A stretch of 64,000 nucleotides of DNA. Origin: Acidimicrobiia bacterium (GTDB taxonomy: Bacteria > Actinomycetota > Acidimicrobiia > Spongiisociales > ZC4RG35). The position numbers and the translations under genes are program-made. The stretch is taken from assembly GCA_026002975.1 (NCBI GenBank), contig BPGJ01000002.1:62001-126000 (forward strand). The letters are read 5' to 3'. Positions 26,391 through 34,079 of the stretch are shown here, piece by piece. Numbering within the stretch: position 1 is the first letter of the stretch; the number at the start of each line of letters is the position of its first letter. The notes below the pieces were generated by a model. It searched no databases. It was given only the letters and a program-made list of their open reading frames with translations, and was not told where the DNA came from.

Positions 26391-27283
26391 GCGGACCTGC
26401 CGCCGAGAGCCCTTCGGCTGCCGAAACGCCGGCCGCCGAAGCCCCGGCCGCCGGGGCGCCCCCCGTCGAAGCCCCCCAGCCCGAGCCCGCTGCACCGCAA
26501 CCGGCTCCCACACCCCCACCCGCGGCACCTCCGGCTCCGCCACCGGTTCCCGAGAGAGTCGGACCCGACGAGGCAGCCGACTACCCGGTGGTGGTGACGG
26601 TGCCGACCGTCGGTCTGAAAGAACGCACCTCCTGGGAGGTGCCGAACTGGATGAAGGTGGCGTTCCTCCTCATCCCCGCCTTCGGGCTCCTCTATCTGGC
26701 GGGGACGGTGAACACCGCTTCTGCCTGTGACGAAGGCGGACTGCGACTCGCGGTGGACCGCTTCAGCGGGGAGGTGCGCAACTGCGACGGCAGCCCCTTC
26801 GAGGGGCGGGGAGCCGGTGGAGGCGACGTGGGTCGGTTCCTGACGATGGGCGAAGAGCTGTACACCTCGGCGGGATGCGCCGGATGCCACGGAGCGTCCG
26901 GCCAGGGCGGGGTGGGCCCTGCCCTGGGTGCGGTGGTCTCGGTCTTCGGCAGCTGCGTCGACCACGTAGAATGGGTGAGCCTGGGCACCAACGGGTTCCA
27001 GGCGGCGGGCCGCTCTACCTACGGCGACGTGGGCAAGCCGGTCGGTGGGGTGGGGATCATGCCCGGGTTCGAGGGTCAGCTCACCGCCGAACAGATCGCA
27101 GCCGTCAGCGCCTTCGAGCGGATCCGGTTCGGTAACGCCGACCCGGACCAGACGATGATCGACTGCGGTCTGGTGCAACCTCCCGAAGGTGAGACCCCTG
27201 CCGAAGGTGAGGCCCCCGCTGAAGGTGAGGCCCCCGCCGAGGGACAGATGCCCACCGAAGGCGAAGGTTCAACCACCCCCTGA
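26240..27283 (+). CDS. membrane-anchored cytochrome c with N-terminal module
   Basis: 347 aa. Same N-terminal module as the previous protein, a Pro/Ala linker, one membrane helix (about residues 137-155), then a cytochrome c domain with AGCAGCHGASGQGGVGPAL and a possible Met ligand in GIMPGFEGQL. The extreme C-terminus repeats a PAEGE unit four times. ATG shares a base with the previous stop (TGATG). Third gene of the cbb3-like operon; it may shuttle electrons between the bc complex and a terminal oxidase elsewhere. Confidence 0.87.
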   Translation: MSQDLVAAAAAKLGIPEPLVKRSAEARAKAAGVSVEEILAAWAGGEAAPSGGPAAESPSAAETPAAEAPAAGAPPVEAPQPEPAAPQPAPTPPPAAPPAPPPVPERVGPDEAADYPVVVTVPTVGLKERTSWEVPNWMKVAFLLIPAFGLLYLAGTVNTASACDEGGLRLAVDRFSGEVRNCDGSPFEGRGAGGGDVGRFLTMGEELYTSAGCAGCHGASGQGGVGPALGAVVSVFGSCVDHVEWVSLGTNGFQAAGRSTYGDVGKPVGGVGIMPGFEGQLTAEQIAAVSAFERIRFGNADPDQTMIDCGLVQPPEGETPAEGEAPAEGEAPAEGQMPTEGEGSTTP

Positions 27284-27535
27284 GATCCGGACCCGCAGCA
27301 GACCGATCAGCAGCGGCAGCTCCGAGACGCGACCTTCGGCGAGCACCCGCCCTCCGGCGGTTCGCACCACCGGGATCCGCAGTCCCCACTCCACCGCCAT
27401 CCGCGGATCCGACTCGACGTTCACCTCCACCACTTGGACGCCCACCAGCCTCGCCAACCGGCGCACCACAGGCAGGGCGTCCTCGCAGAGGTGACATCCC
27501 GGCCGGGTGAGGAACTCCACGGATTTTCGGCTCAA
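27269..27535 (-). CDS. glutaredoxin-like (DUF836-type) protein
   Basis: 88 aa thioredoxin-fold protein with the redox motif CHLCED near residue 14 and the cis-proline region GLRIPVVR. The start is uncertain: TTG at 27535 or GTG at 27520, the latter giving MEFLTRPGCHLC. It converges on the cytochrome c gene and overlaps its end by 15 bases. Likely a small thiol-disulphide oxidoreductase; substrate unknown. Confidence 0.8.
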   Translation of the reverse strand: MSRKSVEFLTRPGCHLCEDALPVVRRLARLVGVQVVEVNVESDPRMAVEWGLRIPVVRTAGGRVLAEGRVSELPLLIGLLRVRISGGG

Positions 27536-27537
27536 CC

Positions 27538-27564
27538 TTGAACTCTCCGGTGTCGATGTAAACT
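27538..27564 (+). promoter_or_regulatory. possible promoter of an intergenic RNA
   Basis: TTGAAC (27538-27543) and TAAACT (27559-27564) are separated by 15 bases. No good open reading frame follows for 200 bases, but two hairpins do, so a small RNA or leader may start near 27571. Confidence 0.25.
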
Positions 27565-27570
27565 GACGTG

Positions 27571-27723
27571 CGAGGGTGGATCGGCTCCCCTCCCTGTCAC
27601 GCCGAGGGCACGTTCAAGCCCTGCCAAGGGCTCGTCCAAGGTGTGATCGGATAGCCTCCCAGCCCGCCCCAACGGAGCCGGCCACCCTCCACCTGTTGGG
27701 ACCCCCGGCAACGGGGGTCCCAA
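27571..27723 (+). ncRNA. candidate structured RNA
   Basis: Intergenic stretch between a promoter-like pair and a strong hairpin. It holds a 6 bp stem AGCCCT/AGGGCT with a GCCA loop (27617-27632) and ends in the 12 bp hairpin at 27696-27723. I could not match it to 6S, tmRNA, RNase P, SRP RNA or a known riboswitch by eye. Low confidence; strand inferred from the promoter. Confidence 0.2.
27696..27723 (+). terminator. 12 bp hairpin with GCAA tetraloop
   Basis: TTGGGACCCCCG and its exact complement flank the loop GCAA. The stem is perfect and the loop is of the stable GNRA type. There is no U-tract after it, so it may be a factor-assisted terminator or the 3' end of a structured RNA. Confidence 0.5.
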
Positions 27724-27769
27724 CGCGTCGGTTTGGCGGACACGCCCCGAACGGGTTGACTCCTCTCCG

Positions 27770-27886
27770 ATGCGTCCAGCCACCGCCGTGGTGATCCTCG
27801 TGCTCCTGGTGCTCATCGCCGTGGCCGGCATCATCCAGGGTTGGGAGCTGCTGAACCCACCAGCGTCAGTCCCGCCCCCTCCCTGA
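27770..27886 (+). CDS. possible 38-residue single-helix membrane protein
   Basis: Short frame starting MRPATAVVILVLLVLIAV and ending in a Pro-rich tail (ASVPPPP). One clear membrane helix. There is no good ribosome site, and its 3' part overlaps the end of the convergent SAM adenosyltransferase gene, so it may be chance. Confidence 0.3.
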   Translation: MRPATAVVILVLLVLIAVAGIIQGWELLNPPASVPPPP

Positions 27887-28654
27887 GCCCGAACGACTCG
27901 TCGGCCCGCCCATCCCTGACCGCCAGGGCGATCAAACCCGCCGAGTCGACGTGGAGGAGCGCGCCCGGACGGCTCCGCCTCCCCGTACGCCGTCATCCAC
28001 CGGACCGGTCGGGTGGTCGCCCCCACAACCACCTCGACGGTCCCACCCGGATCGGAACCCGGCGGCAGCCATGTCTTCGGGCGACACGTTCAGTTGCACG
28101 TTGCCGAAACCGTCCACCCAGAGCACCTCCGCCCTGATCCGACCGGGTTCGACCTCGGGCAGAGGAAGCAGCAGCGGCACCACCTCGTCGGGGTCGACCT
28201 CCGGCCCCAGATCGTCGACGGAGGCTTCACCCGAGGCCAGCACGGCGGCCGCCGGGGCGAAGACGTCCCTACCGTGGAAGGTCTCACCCCTGCTCGGGAG
28301 CCGGAACTCAGGATTCTCGATCGACACGATCTTGGACGCACCCCCCAACATGGCGACGGCCGGCGACAGCAGCCCGTTGTCGGGCCCCACGAAGAAGCCG
28401 ACTCCGGTTTCCGCCGCGATCGCCCGCCTCCTGGTGCCCACCCCGGGATCCACCACCGCCAGCACCACCCCTTCGGGCAGGTACTGGACCGCCCGGGTGA
28501 GGGCCAGGGCCCCGGCTCGCACGTCACCCCTGCGGATGCCGTGGGTGACGTCGATCACCCGAGAGTCCGGGGCCAACCTGGCGAGAACCCCGTGCACCAC
28601 CCCGACGAACTCGTCGGCCAGACCGAAGTCGGACAGGAAAGAGATCGGTTTCAT
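27831..28654 (-). CDS. SAM hydroxide adenosyltransferase (DUF62 family), two frameshifts
   Basis: Family cleaves S-adenosylmethionine to adenosine and methionine using water/hydroxide. Start ATG at 28654 gives MKPISFLSDFGLADEFVG; further motifs are AVVDPGVGT, FFVGPDNGLLSP and VLWVDGFGNVQLN. After FRSG (near 28047) the frame must move by one base to read TVEVVVGATTRPVRWMTAYG, and again near 27965-27975 to read ALLHVDSAGLIALAVRDGRA and end at 27833. With both shifts the length (about 274 aa) and C-terminus fit the family. Either the C-terminal domain is decaying or the sequence has two single-base errors; the first shift lies at a short G-run. Confidence 0.82.
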
Positions 28655-28714
28655 CCCACCAAGTCTCGGCGCTCGAAGCCTGGCGCTCAAGTCCACCTAC
28701 CATCGCCCACAGCC

Positions 28715-29590
28715 ATGGAACCGCCCCGACACCTCGCCTCCAGGCTCGCCGAAGCCGGTTCGGTGATGTTCATCGGGGGCTTGGACACCGGCAAGACCAC
28801 CCTGGCACGGCGGGTGGCCGCCGAGGCGCTCGCCAAGGGCCGAACGGTTGCCTATGTGGACGCCGACGTCGGCAACACCACGGTCGGCCCACCCACCTGC
28901 GTCGGGTTGAAGCTGATGCGGACCAGAGCAGATCTCGAATCGTTGGCGGTGGCCGACGACCTCCGGTTCGTGGGAGGTATCACCTCGGCCCGGCTGGTTC
29001 TCCAGGCTGTGACCGCCACCGCGGTGCTCTGCGAGGAAGCCCGACTGGTCGCCGAGCTGGTGTTGATCGACACCGACTCCACCGTGTCGGGAGTGGCGGG
29101 GGAAACCCTCAAGTACCACATGACCGAGCTGGCCCGACCGGAACTGGTGGTGGCTCTGCAGCGGGGCGCCGAACTCGAGCCCATCATCGGGATGCTCCGC
29201 CGATTCTTCTCGGTGGAGGTGATCGCGGTACCAGCCGATCCGGATGTGATCCCGGCGTCGCCCGAGGAGCGGGCCATGCGCAGGGCGGTGCGGCTGAAAG
29301 AGGCGTTCGCCCCTCCCCTCGAACGATGGAGGGTCAGACCGACGGTGTTCGCCCCGACCCTGCCGGTAGGTCTCGACCTCGCCCGGCTGGACGGAATGCT
29401 GGTGGGGGTCCACGACGAACGGGGCCGCTGCAGGGGACTCGGCCGGCTCGAATACTCCGACGGCCACCTTCGGGTGCTGACCAACGCCGGAGAGGGAATG
29501 AGAGGTCTCAGGTTGGGTTCGGCTCGGATCGACCTCGACACCCTAGAACTCAAACCGGTGAACCTGCGGGAGGTCATGTTCGGGGTCTGA
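28715..29590 (+). CDS. Clp1/Grc3-like P-loop polynucleotide kinase domain protein
   Basis: 291 aa. The Walker A motif GGLDTGKTTLARR lies near residues 20-32 and a Walker B-like segment VLIDTDSTVSG near 111-121, with VDADVGNTTVGPP near 45-57, the pattern of the CLP1 P-loop family (5'-hydroxyl polynucleotide kinases). The C-terminal third is a small beta-rich domain. The frame is open far upstream, but ATG at 28715 matches the family start. Its bacterial substrate is not known to me. Confidence 0.82.
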   Translation: MEPPRHLASRLAEAGSVMFIGGLDTGKTTLARRVAAEALAKGRTVAYVDADVGNTTVGPPTCVGLKLMRTRADLESLAVADDLRFVGGITSARLVLQAVTATAVLCEEARLVAELVLIDTDSTVSGVAGETLKYHMTELARPELVVALQRGAELEPIIGMLRRFFSVEVIAVPADPDVIPASPEERAMRRAVRLKEAFAPPLERWRVRPTVFAPTLPVGLDLARLDGMLVGVHDERGRCRGLGRLEYSDGHLRVLTNAGEGMRGLRLGSARIDLDTLELKPVNLREVMFGV

Positions 29591-29665
29591 TCCGGCGGTG
29601 ACTAGTCAGGTCGTGAGCCGCTAGGCCGATCCCCCCTCAAGCATCCGAGGCGAAGCGCCGATGGG

Positions 29666-30400
29666 ATGGACATGCCGTCCCGTCGTCTGCTCGGTGTGGT
29701 GCTGACAGCTCTGATGGTGTTCGCCACCTTCGGGGTGGCGGCGGCCGACAGCGGAGCCGAGTCGCAGTTCGTGTCCCTGATCAACCAGAGCCGGAAAGCT
29801 GCCGGCCTCCAACCACTGGAGGTGCACTCCGATCTCGTGTCCTACGCCCGTAGACACACCGACCGGATGATCGCCGAGGGGAAGATCTTCCACTCGACCA
29901 GCTCTCAGCTCTCCTCGGCTACCAGCGGCTGGTCCCTGCTCGGCGAGAACGTCGGCATGGGACCCGACCCGGCGGTGCTCCACGACGCCTTCATGAACTC
30001 GCCCAGCCACCGGGAGAACATCCTCGGTCCCTTCGACGCGGTGGGCGTGGGTGCCGCCCGGGACGAAAACGGGACCTTGTTCGTCACCGTGATCTTCAAA
30101 CAGTCGACGGCTCCCGCCCCGACCACGACCACGACCACCACCGCGCCTACGACCACCACCACCGTGCCCACCGCGGTGCTCGCCGAGTCCACCACCCCGA
30201 AACCGGCACCGGCGGCCGAAACGAAGCCTCCCGCCAAGGATTCGGCACCCAAGGCCCGACCGGCGGCCGTTCCAACTGCAGAGCCGGTGGGAGCCCCCGA
30301 GGTGAAACCGGCCGACCCTCAGTACCGACTGGTGGAGCTCGAGCCGGGGCCCGGCTACCTGGTCACCCGCCCTGGGGGCCCACCGCTCCGGATCGACTGA
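29666..30400 (+). CDS. secreted CAP-domain (SCP/PR1) protein
   Basis: 244 aa. Signal peptide with hydrophobic core LLGVVLTALMVFATFGVAAA, then a CAP domain: FVSLINQSRKAAGLQPL, HTDRMIAEGKIFHS, GENVGMG and NSPSHRENILGPF carry the conserved His/Glu/His positions. After residue 150 comes a Thr/Pro-rich linker (TTTTTTTAPTTTTT) and a tail without a known domain. Acts outside the cell; CAP proteins in bacteria are of mostly unknown function. Probable start ATG at 29666 or 29672. Confidence 0.88.
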   Translation: MDMPSRRLLGVVLTALMVFATFGVAAADSGAESQFVSLINQSRKAAGLQPLEVHSDLVSYARRHTDRMIAEGKIFHSTSSQLSSATSGWSLLGENVGMGPDPAVLHDAFMNSPSHRENILGPFDAVGVGAARDENGTLFVTVIFKQSTAPAPTTTTTTTAPTTTTTVPTAVLAESTTPKPAPAAETKPPAKDSAPKARPAAVPTAEPVGAPEVKPADPQYRLVELEPGPGYLVTRPGGPPLRID

Positions 30401-30574
30401 ATCGAAGGTTCCCGAATCGGCTGGATGGTCCTCGTGGCGAACGCCCGAGGAACCTGACCGGTCTACCTCCCCGCACTTCCCCGAAACGGGGGCGGTGCGC
30501 CGGCTCGGCACCTCGGGCGTCGCCTGGATCCTCGAACGTAGATACCTCGGTCGCGGCCGTCAAGGGGTTTCCGG

Positions 30575-30618
30575 TTCTCCACAGGCCGATCCACATATCC
30601 ACAGGTGGGTTGTCCACA
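30575..30618. promoter_or_regulatory. cluster of four DnaA-box-like 9-mers
   Basis: TTCTCCACA (30575-30583), CGATCCACA (30587-30595), ATATCCACA (30595-30603) and TTGTCCACA (30610-30618) all lie in the same direction within 44 bases. TTGTCCACA is the preferred DnaA box of high-GC actinobacteria. The cluster directly abuts the end of the YbjN gene; the rest of the 218-base gap after the CAP gene holds nothing I can name. It could be a DnaA-titrating or DnaA-regulated site. No replication-initiation genes are nearby. Confidence 0.45.
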
Positions 30619-31026
30619 TCATCGGAAACCCACCGTTACCAGCAGGCGAAAGGTGGTCTCCACCTGCTCGTAGATCTCGCCGAGCAGCTCGTCGAGTAGT
30701 CCCCAGTTCGCTTCCTCTACTCCGACCCGGCTTCTCAGGACCACCGAACCGTCCGGGTCGAGGGCCCACCACACCCTGCGGCGTCCGTGGTTCCTCATCA
30801 GGCAGATCCGGTATACGTCTCCTGCCCGTCGGGGAGGAGCCGGAATGACGTAGGCCTCCACCTGGAGGGTCCGTTGGCCCGGAACGAACCAGACGGTGGT
30901 GGCGTCTCTCACTCCCTGAACCATCCGCACCGCCCAGGCGTCTCCCACCTGCTCGGCGTAGACGACGTCGGAGTCGGGATCGGCGACCCAGTCGCCGATC
31001 CGGCGGGCGAGGAGCTCATCCAGCAC
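30619..31026 (-). CDS. YbjN-domain protein
   Basis: 135 aa, YbjN/type III chaperone-like fold judged from the WALDPDGSVVLRSRVG segment and the amphipathic C-terminal helix. GTG start at 31026, overlapping the 3' end of mshA. In Mycobacterium a YbjN gene (Rv0487) also follows mshA (Rv0486), which supports both calls. Function unknown. Confidence 0.8.
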   Translation of the reverse strand: MLDELLARRIGDWVADPDSDVVYAEQVGDAWAVRMVQGVRDATTVWFVPGQRTLQVEAYVIPAPPRRAGDVYRICLMRNHGRRRVWWALDPDGSVVLRSRVGVEEANWGLLDELLGEIYEQVETTFRLLVTVGFR

Positions 31027-32242
31027 GACGAAGCACGCCCCGGTAGAGCTCGAGGAGCCGATCGACTGCGGCGTCCCACGAGAACCGGGCCGACCATTCC
31101 ACCCCGGCCCGGCCCATCTCGGCTGCCAGTTCGGGAGCGGTGAGCAGCTTCCGCAACGCGACGGCGTAGTCGGCCGGGTCCCATCCGTCGACCAGGATCC
31201 CGGTGACACCGTCGGACACGACGTGGCCCAACCCTCCTACCCGGGATGCAATCACCGGAACCCCGCAGGCTTGCGCCTCGGCCGCGACCAGGCCGAAGGA
31301 TTCGCTGCGGGAAGGCACGATCACCACGTCGGCTGTCCGGTAATACCAGACCAGCTCCCGGTGGGGTACCGGCGATCTGAACTCCACCCGGTCGGCGATC
31401 CCCGCCTCGGTGACGTAGGCCTGGAGTCTCGCCAACTCCCTGGCTCCGCCCCTACCCGACGGGCCCCCCAGGATCAGCATTCGGGCGTCCGCCACGTCGC
31501 GGCGCACCTCGGCGAACGCCGCCAGGGCAACATCGACCGCCTTCAGAGGCTGGATGCGACCTGCGTACAGCACCAGTCGTCCGGACGGGTCGACACCGAT
31601 GCGACGCCGGGCTTGGACACGGTCGCCGGGACGAAACACCGTGTGGTCGACGCCCGGAGGCGAGGTGCAGATCCGTGCCGGGTCGGCTCCGTAGTGCAAC
31701 ATCAGGTCTTCCGCCTCCAGTGGGGTGGCCGCCACCAGGCAGTCCGCACCCCGGACCACTTCCAGCTCGGCGGCTATCCGGAGCAGGGGTTCTGGATGAT
31801 CGTCTCCCCGTCTGGTCAGGTTCTTGACCCGACCGAGGGTGTGGAAAGAGTGGGCTAGCGGGAGGCTCGTCGCCCGTTTGATCGCCAGTCCGGCCCAGCC
31901 GGACAGCCAATAGTGGCTGTGCAGCAGGTCGGGAGGCGAACCGTCGAATCGAGCGAGGACTCCGTCGACGAACTCGGGGACGTGCCTGGCGCAGTCGGAG
32001 GGGCCGGCCGACCCCAGGGGGCCGGACACGACGTGGTGAACCCGGTAGCCGCCGTCGGCCTCCACCACGGGGTCGAGACCCCTCCGATGACTCCGGGTGA
32101 AGACCTCCACTTCTACGCCCCGGGCGGCCATGGCTCTGGCCAGTTCGTCGAGGTAGACGTTCATCCCCCCGGCGGTGCCCCGGCCCGGCTGCAGCAGCGG
32201 GGAGGTATGGAGGGAGAGGAACGCCACCCGGCGGACGGTCAT
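31016..32242 (-). CDS. mshA: D-inositol-3-phosphate glycosyltransferase MshA
   Basis: First step of mycothiol synthesis: transfers GlcNAc from UDP-GlcNAc to inositol 3-phosphate. 408 aa GT-B/GT4 fold. Seen: GGMNVYLDELARAMAARGVEV near residue 26, LLHSHYWLSGWAGL, GRIQPLKAVDVAL and the C-terminal EX7E region in PSRSESFGLVAAEAQACG. I start at the ATG at 32242, which overlaps the end of the upstream GNAT gene; the frame runs on upstream only by chance. Confidence 0.92.
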   Translation of the reverse strand: MTVRRVAFLSLHTSPLLQPGRGTAGGMNVYLDELARAMAARGVEVEVFTRSHRRGLDPVVEADGGYRVHHVVSGPLGSAGPSDCARHVPEFVDGVLARFDGSPPDLLHSHYWLSGWAGLAIKRATSLPLAHSFHTLGRVKNLTRRGDDHPEPLLRIAAELEVVRGADCLVAATPLEAEDLMLHYGADPARICTSPPGVDHTVFRPGDRVQARRRIGVDPSGRLVLYAGRIQPLKAVDVALAAFAEVRRDVADARMLILGGPSGRGGARELARLQAYVTEAGIADRVEFRSPVPHRELVWYYRTADVVIVPSRSESFGLVAAEAQACGVPVIASRVGGLGHVVSDGVTGILVDGWDPADYAVALRKLLTAPELAAEMGRAGVEWSARFSWDAAVDRLLELYRGVLRRAG

Positions 32243-33141
32243 TTGACCGCCCTCACCCTGTACAACCCCCGAGGCTCCGCCCCCAGCCGGAACTTGTACT
32301 CCTCGTCTCCCTTCAAGAAGTCGAAGCGGCGCAGCCCTTCGGCGATCGACTGTTCGATGAGCGAGGTGAGCAAGACCACACCGGGCGACGCCTCCGCCCA
32401 GTCGGGGTCGTAGGACCCGTTGTACAGGTAGATCCCCTCCTGGTCGGAGAAGGCGAAGGAGCAGGCCAGGGCACGATCCCCCCTGCGGAGGAGATCGATC
32501 CGCCATCCCGGGGTGGCGGCCAGGGAACGGAAGAACTCCTCCCGGTCGGGGGTCATGAACCCGCCTTTGGCCCCCGGCGCCAACCGGTGCAGCCGGATGA
32601 ACTCGTCGAACGCCCAGCCCGGCCCGTGATGAGTCTCCAGCCGGACCGGTCCTACCGTTTCCTCGAAGCGGCGCTTCTTCCTCCGTACCTCGTGGCGCTG
32701 CTTCTTTCCGATCTTTCGGAGGTACTCCCCGAAGTCGTCGGGCAGCTCCAACACCGCGGTCACCCCGTCGTCGACGGTCTCCACCGCCAGTCCTGCCGCC
32801 TCGAGGCCCGCCACGACGGGTTTGGCGGCCTCCAGGGGAAGCGAATCCAGCTCGAACACGGTGCCCGACGGCACCTCGGTCGCCAGGGCCTCCACCAGGT
32901 CGGCGACGCCGGTCCCCAGAGGTGAGTGGTAGTCGGTGAGGTCGGGCGAACCGACGAACCTGAGACGATCCTCGGAGCGACACAGGGCGAGGAGAGCCGT
33001 GCCCGATTCGACGAACTCGAGCTTGCACGACTCCAGTCGATGCACTGCCGACAGGAAGGGTCGACGTGGGAACGGACCGACCGCAGGGGCGGTCGGTTCC
33101 AGATCGAAACTCGGAGTGGACCAGTCGTCGTGTCGTCTCAC
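32239..33141 (-). CDS. GNAT-fold acyltransferase, BioF2/CelD-like (Acetyltransf_6)
   Basis: 300 aa with GTG start. The centre reads YLRKIGKKQRHEVRRKKRRF and the C-terminal half has GEEYKFRLG-like sequence (KGDEEYKFRLG), the pattern of the Acetyltransf_6 group, related to FemAB-type transferases. Substrate unknown. It overlaps both mshA downstream and the asparaginase gene upstream, so all four genes (asparaginase to YbjN) are probably one transcript. Confidence 0.82.
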   Translation of the reverse strand: MRRHDDWSTPSFDLEPTAPAVGPFPRRPFLSAVHRLESCKLEFVESGTALLALCRSEDRLRFVGSPDLTDYHSPLGTGVADLVEALATEVPSGTVFELDSLPLEAAKPVVAGLEAAGLAVETVDDGVTAVLELPDDFGEYLRKIGKKQRHEVRRKKRRFEETVGPVRLETHHGPGWAFDEFIRLHRLAPGAKGGFMTPDREEFFRSLAATPGWRIDLLRRGDRALACSFAFSDQEGIYLYNGSYDPDWAEASPGVVLLTSLIEQSIAEGLRRFDFLKGDEEYKFRLGAEPRGLYRVRAVK

Positions 33142-34070
33142 GGGGGATCGAAGATCACTCGCACGCTACCCACCTCGGCGTCGCCCCCCACAATCCGGGG
33201 GGTCAGCTCGGCGCCCAGCCGGTCACCGATCCCGGTCGGAATCCAGGAGAGGCGGTTCAACACCTCCAAGACGGCCGGTCCCACCGCCGTTCCGTCGCCG
33301 TCCCACACCTTGACCGCGACCGAACCCAGCTCGAACAGACCCAACCCGAGACAGCCGGCCGCTCCACGCTTCGCCACCGCATGGAGCCAACAAGCCACGA
33401 CTGCATCTGCATTCCCGACCCCCGACACCAGGGCAGGAAACCGACTCATCGCCCGGGTGACCGAACCACGGCGAGGGTCGGTCACCAGCTCCCGGTAGGC
33501 CCGGGCCAGATCCAGACAGTCGCCACCGAAGACCGGCACTCCGCATCCGTCGACCCCGCCCCGTAACGGCGCGACGTTCTCCATCTCCTGGGCGATAAGG
33601 CGCTGCAGCGGATGCTCCGGGTGCAGATACGTTTCGGTGTCCCAGCCCGAAGCAACACAGGCGCGCAACATGGCGGCGTGTTTCCCGGAGCAGTTGTGCC
33701 ATACCCGCCGGGGCCGATCCGCTCCCGAGGAGTGCGCCAAACGTCGAGCGGTATCACCCTTCGGCCAGGCCGCCGGGCAGCGAAGATCCTCCTCGGTCAA
33801 TCCGACCTCGTGCAGCATCGACTCCACCAGCGCTACGTGCACCGGATCTGCGTCGTGGCTGGAGGCAGCGACCGCTAGGCGTTCATCGTCGAGGTCGGCG
33901 CCCGAATCCTGGGCCACCGCCGCCTGGAAGGGTTTCGACGCCGAGCGGTACCAGAACGGACGGTCCGTCGGTCCGGTTTGGAGGAGGACCCGGCCTTCCA
34001 CGTCGAGGGCGACGGCGGCGACCAGGTGTACGGCCTCGACCACCCCTCCCCTCAGGAACCGGACTTCCAT
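33138..34070 (-). CDS. asparaginase II family protein
   Basis: 310 aa, of the AnsA/asparaginase II (PF06089-type) family, which hydrolyses asparagine to aspartate and ammonia. Signatures: WYRSASKPFQAAVAQ near residue 40, HNCSGKHAAMLRAC near 124 and GVDGCGVPVFGG near 173. Starts ATG at 34070; stop overlaps the next GTG. Confidence 0.9.
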   Translation of the reverse strand: MEVRFLRGGVVEAVHLVAAVALDVEGRVLLQTGPTDRPFWYRSASKPFQAAVAQDSGADLDDERLAVAASSHDADPVHVALVESMLHEVGLTEEDLRCPAAWPKGDTARRLAHSSGADRPRRVWHNCSGKHAAMLRACVASGWDTETYLHPEHPLQRLIAQEMENVAPLRGGVDGCGVPVFGGDCLDLARAYRELVTDPRRGSVTRAMSRFPALVSGVGNADAVVACWLHAVAKRGAAGCLGLGLFELGSVAVKVWDGDGTAVGPAVLEVLNRLSWIPTGIGDRLGAELTPRIVGGDAEVGSVRVIFDPP

Positions 34071-34079
34071 AGGTCCGGT

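Noticed and set aside
27170-27265. CRISPR-like or tandem DNA repeats
   Set aside because: The repeated units code for the PAEGE tail of the cytochrome c protein and are too short and in frame; no CRISPR array is present in the window.
27571-27723. Known small RNA (6S, tmRNA, SRP RNA or RNase P RNA)
   Set aside because: None of the conserved sequence blocks of these RNAs is visible; it stays an unassigned candidate.
30575-30618. Chromosomal replication origin
   Set aside because: Although DnaA-like boxes cluster here, no dnaA, dnaN, gyrB, parAB or AT-rich unwinding region is nearby.
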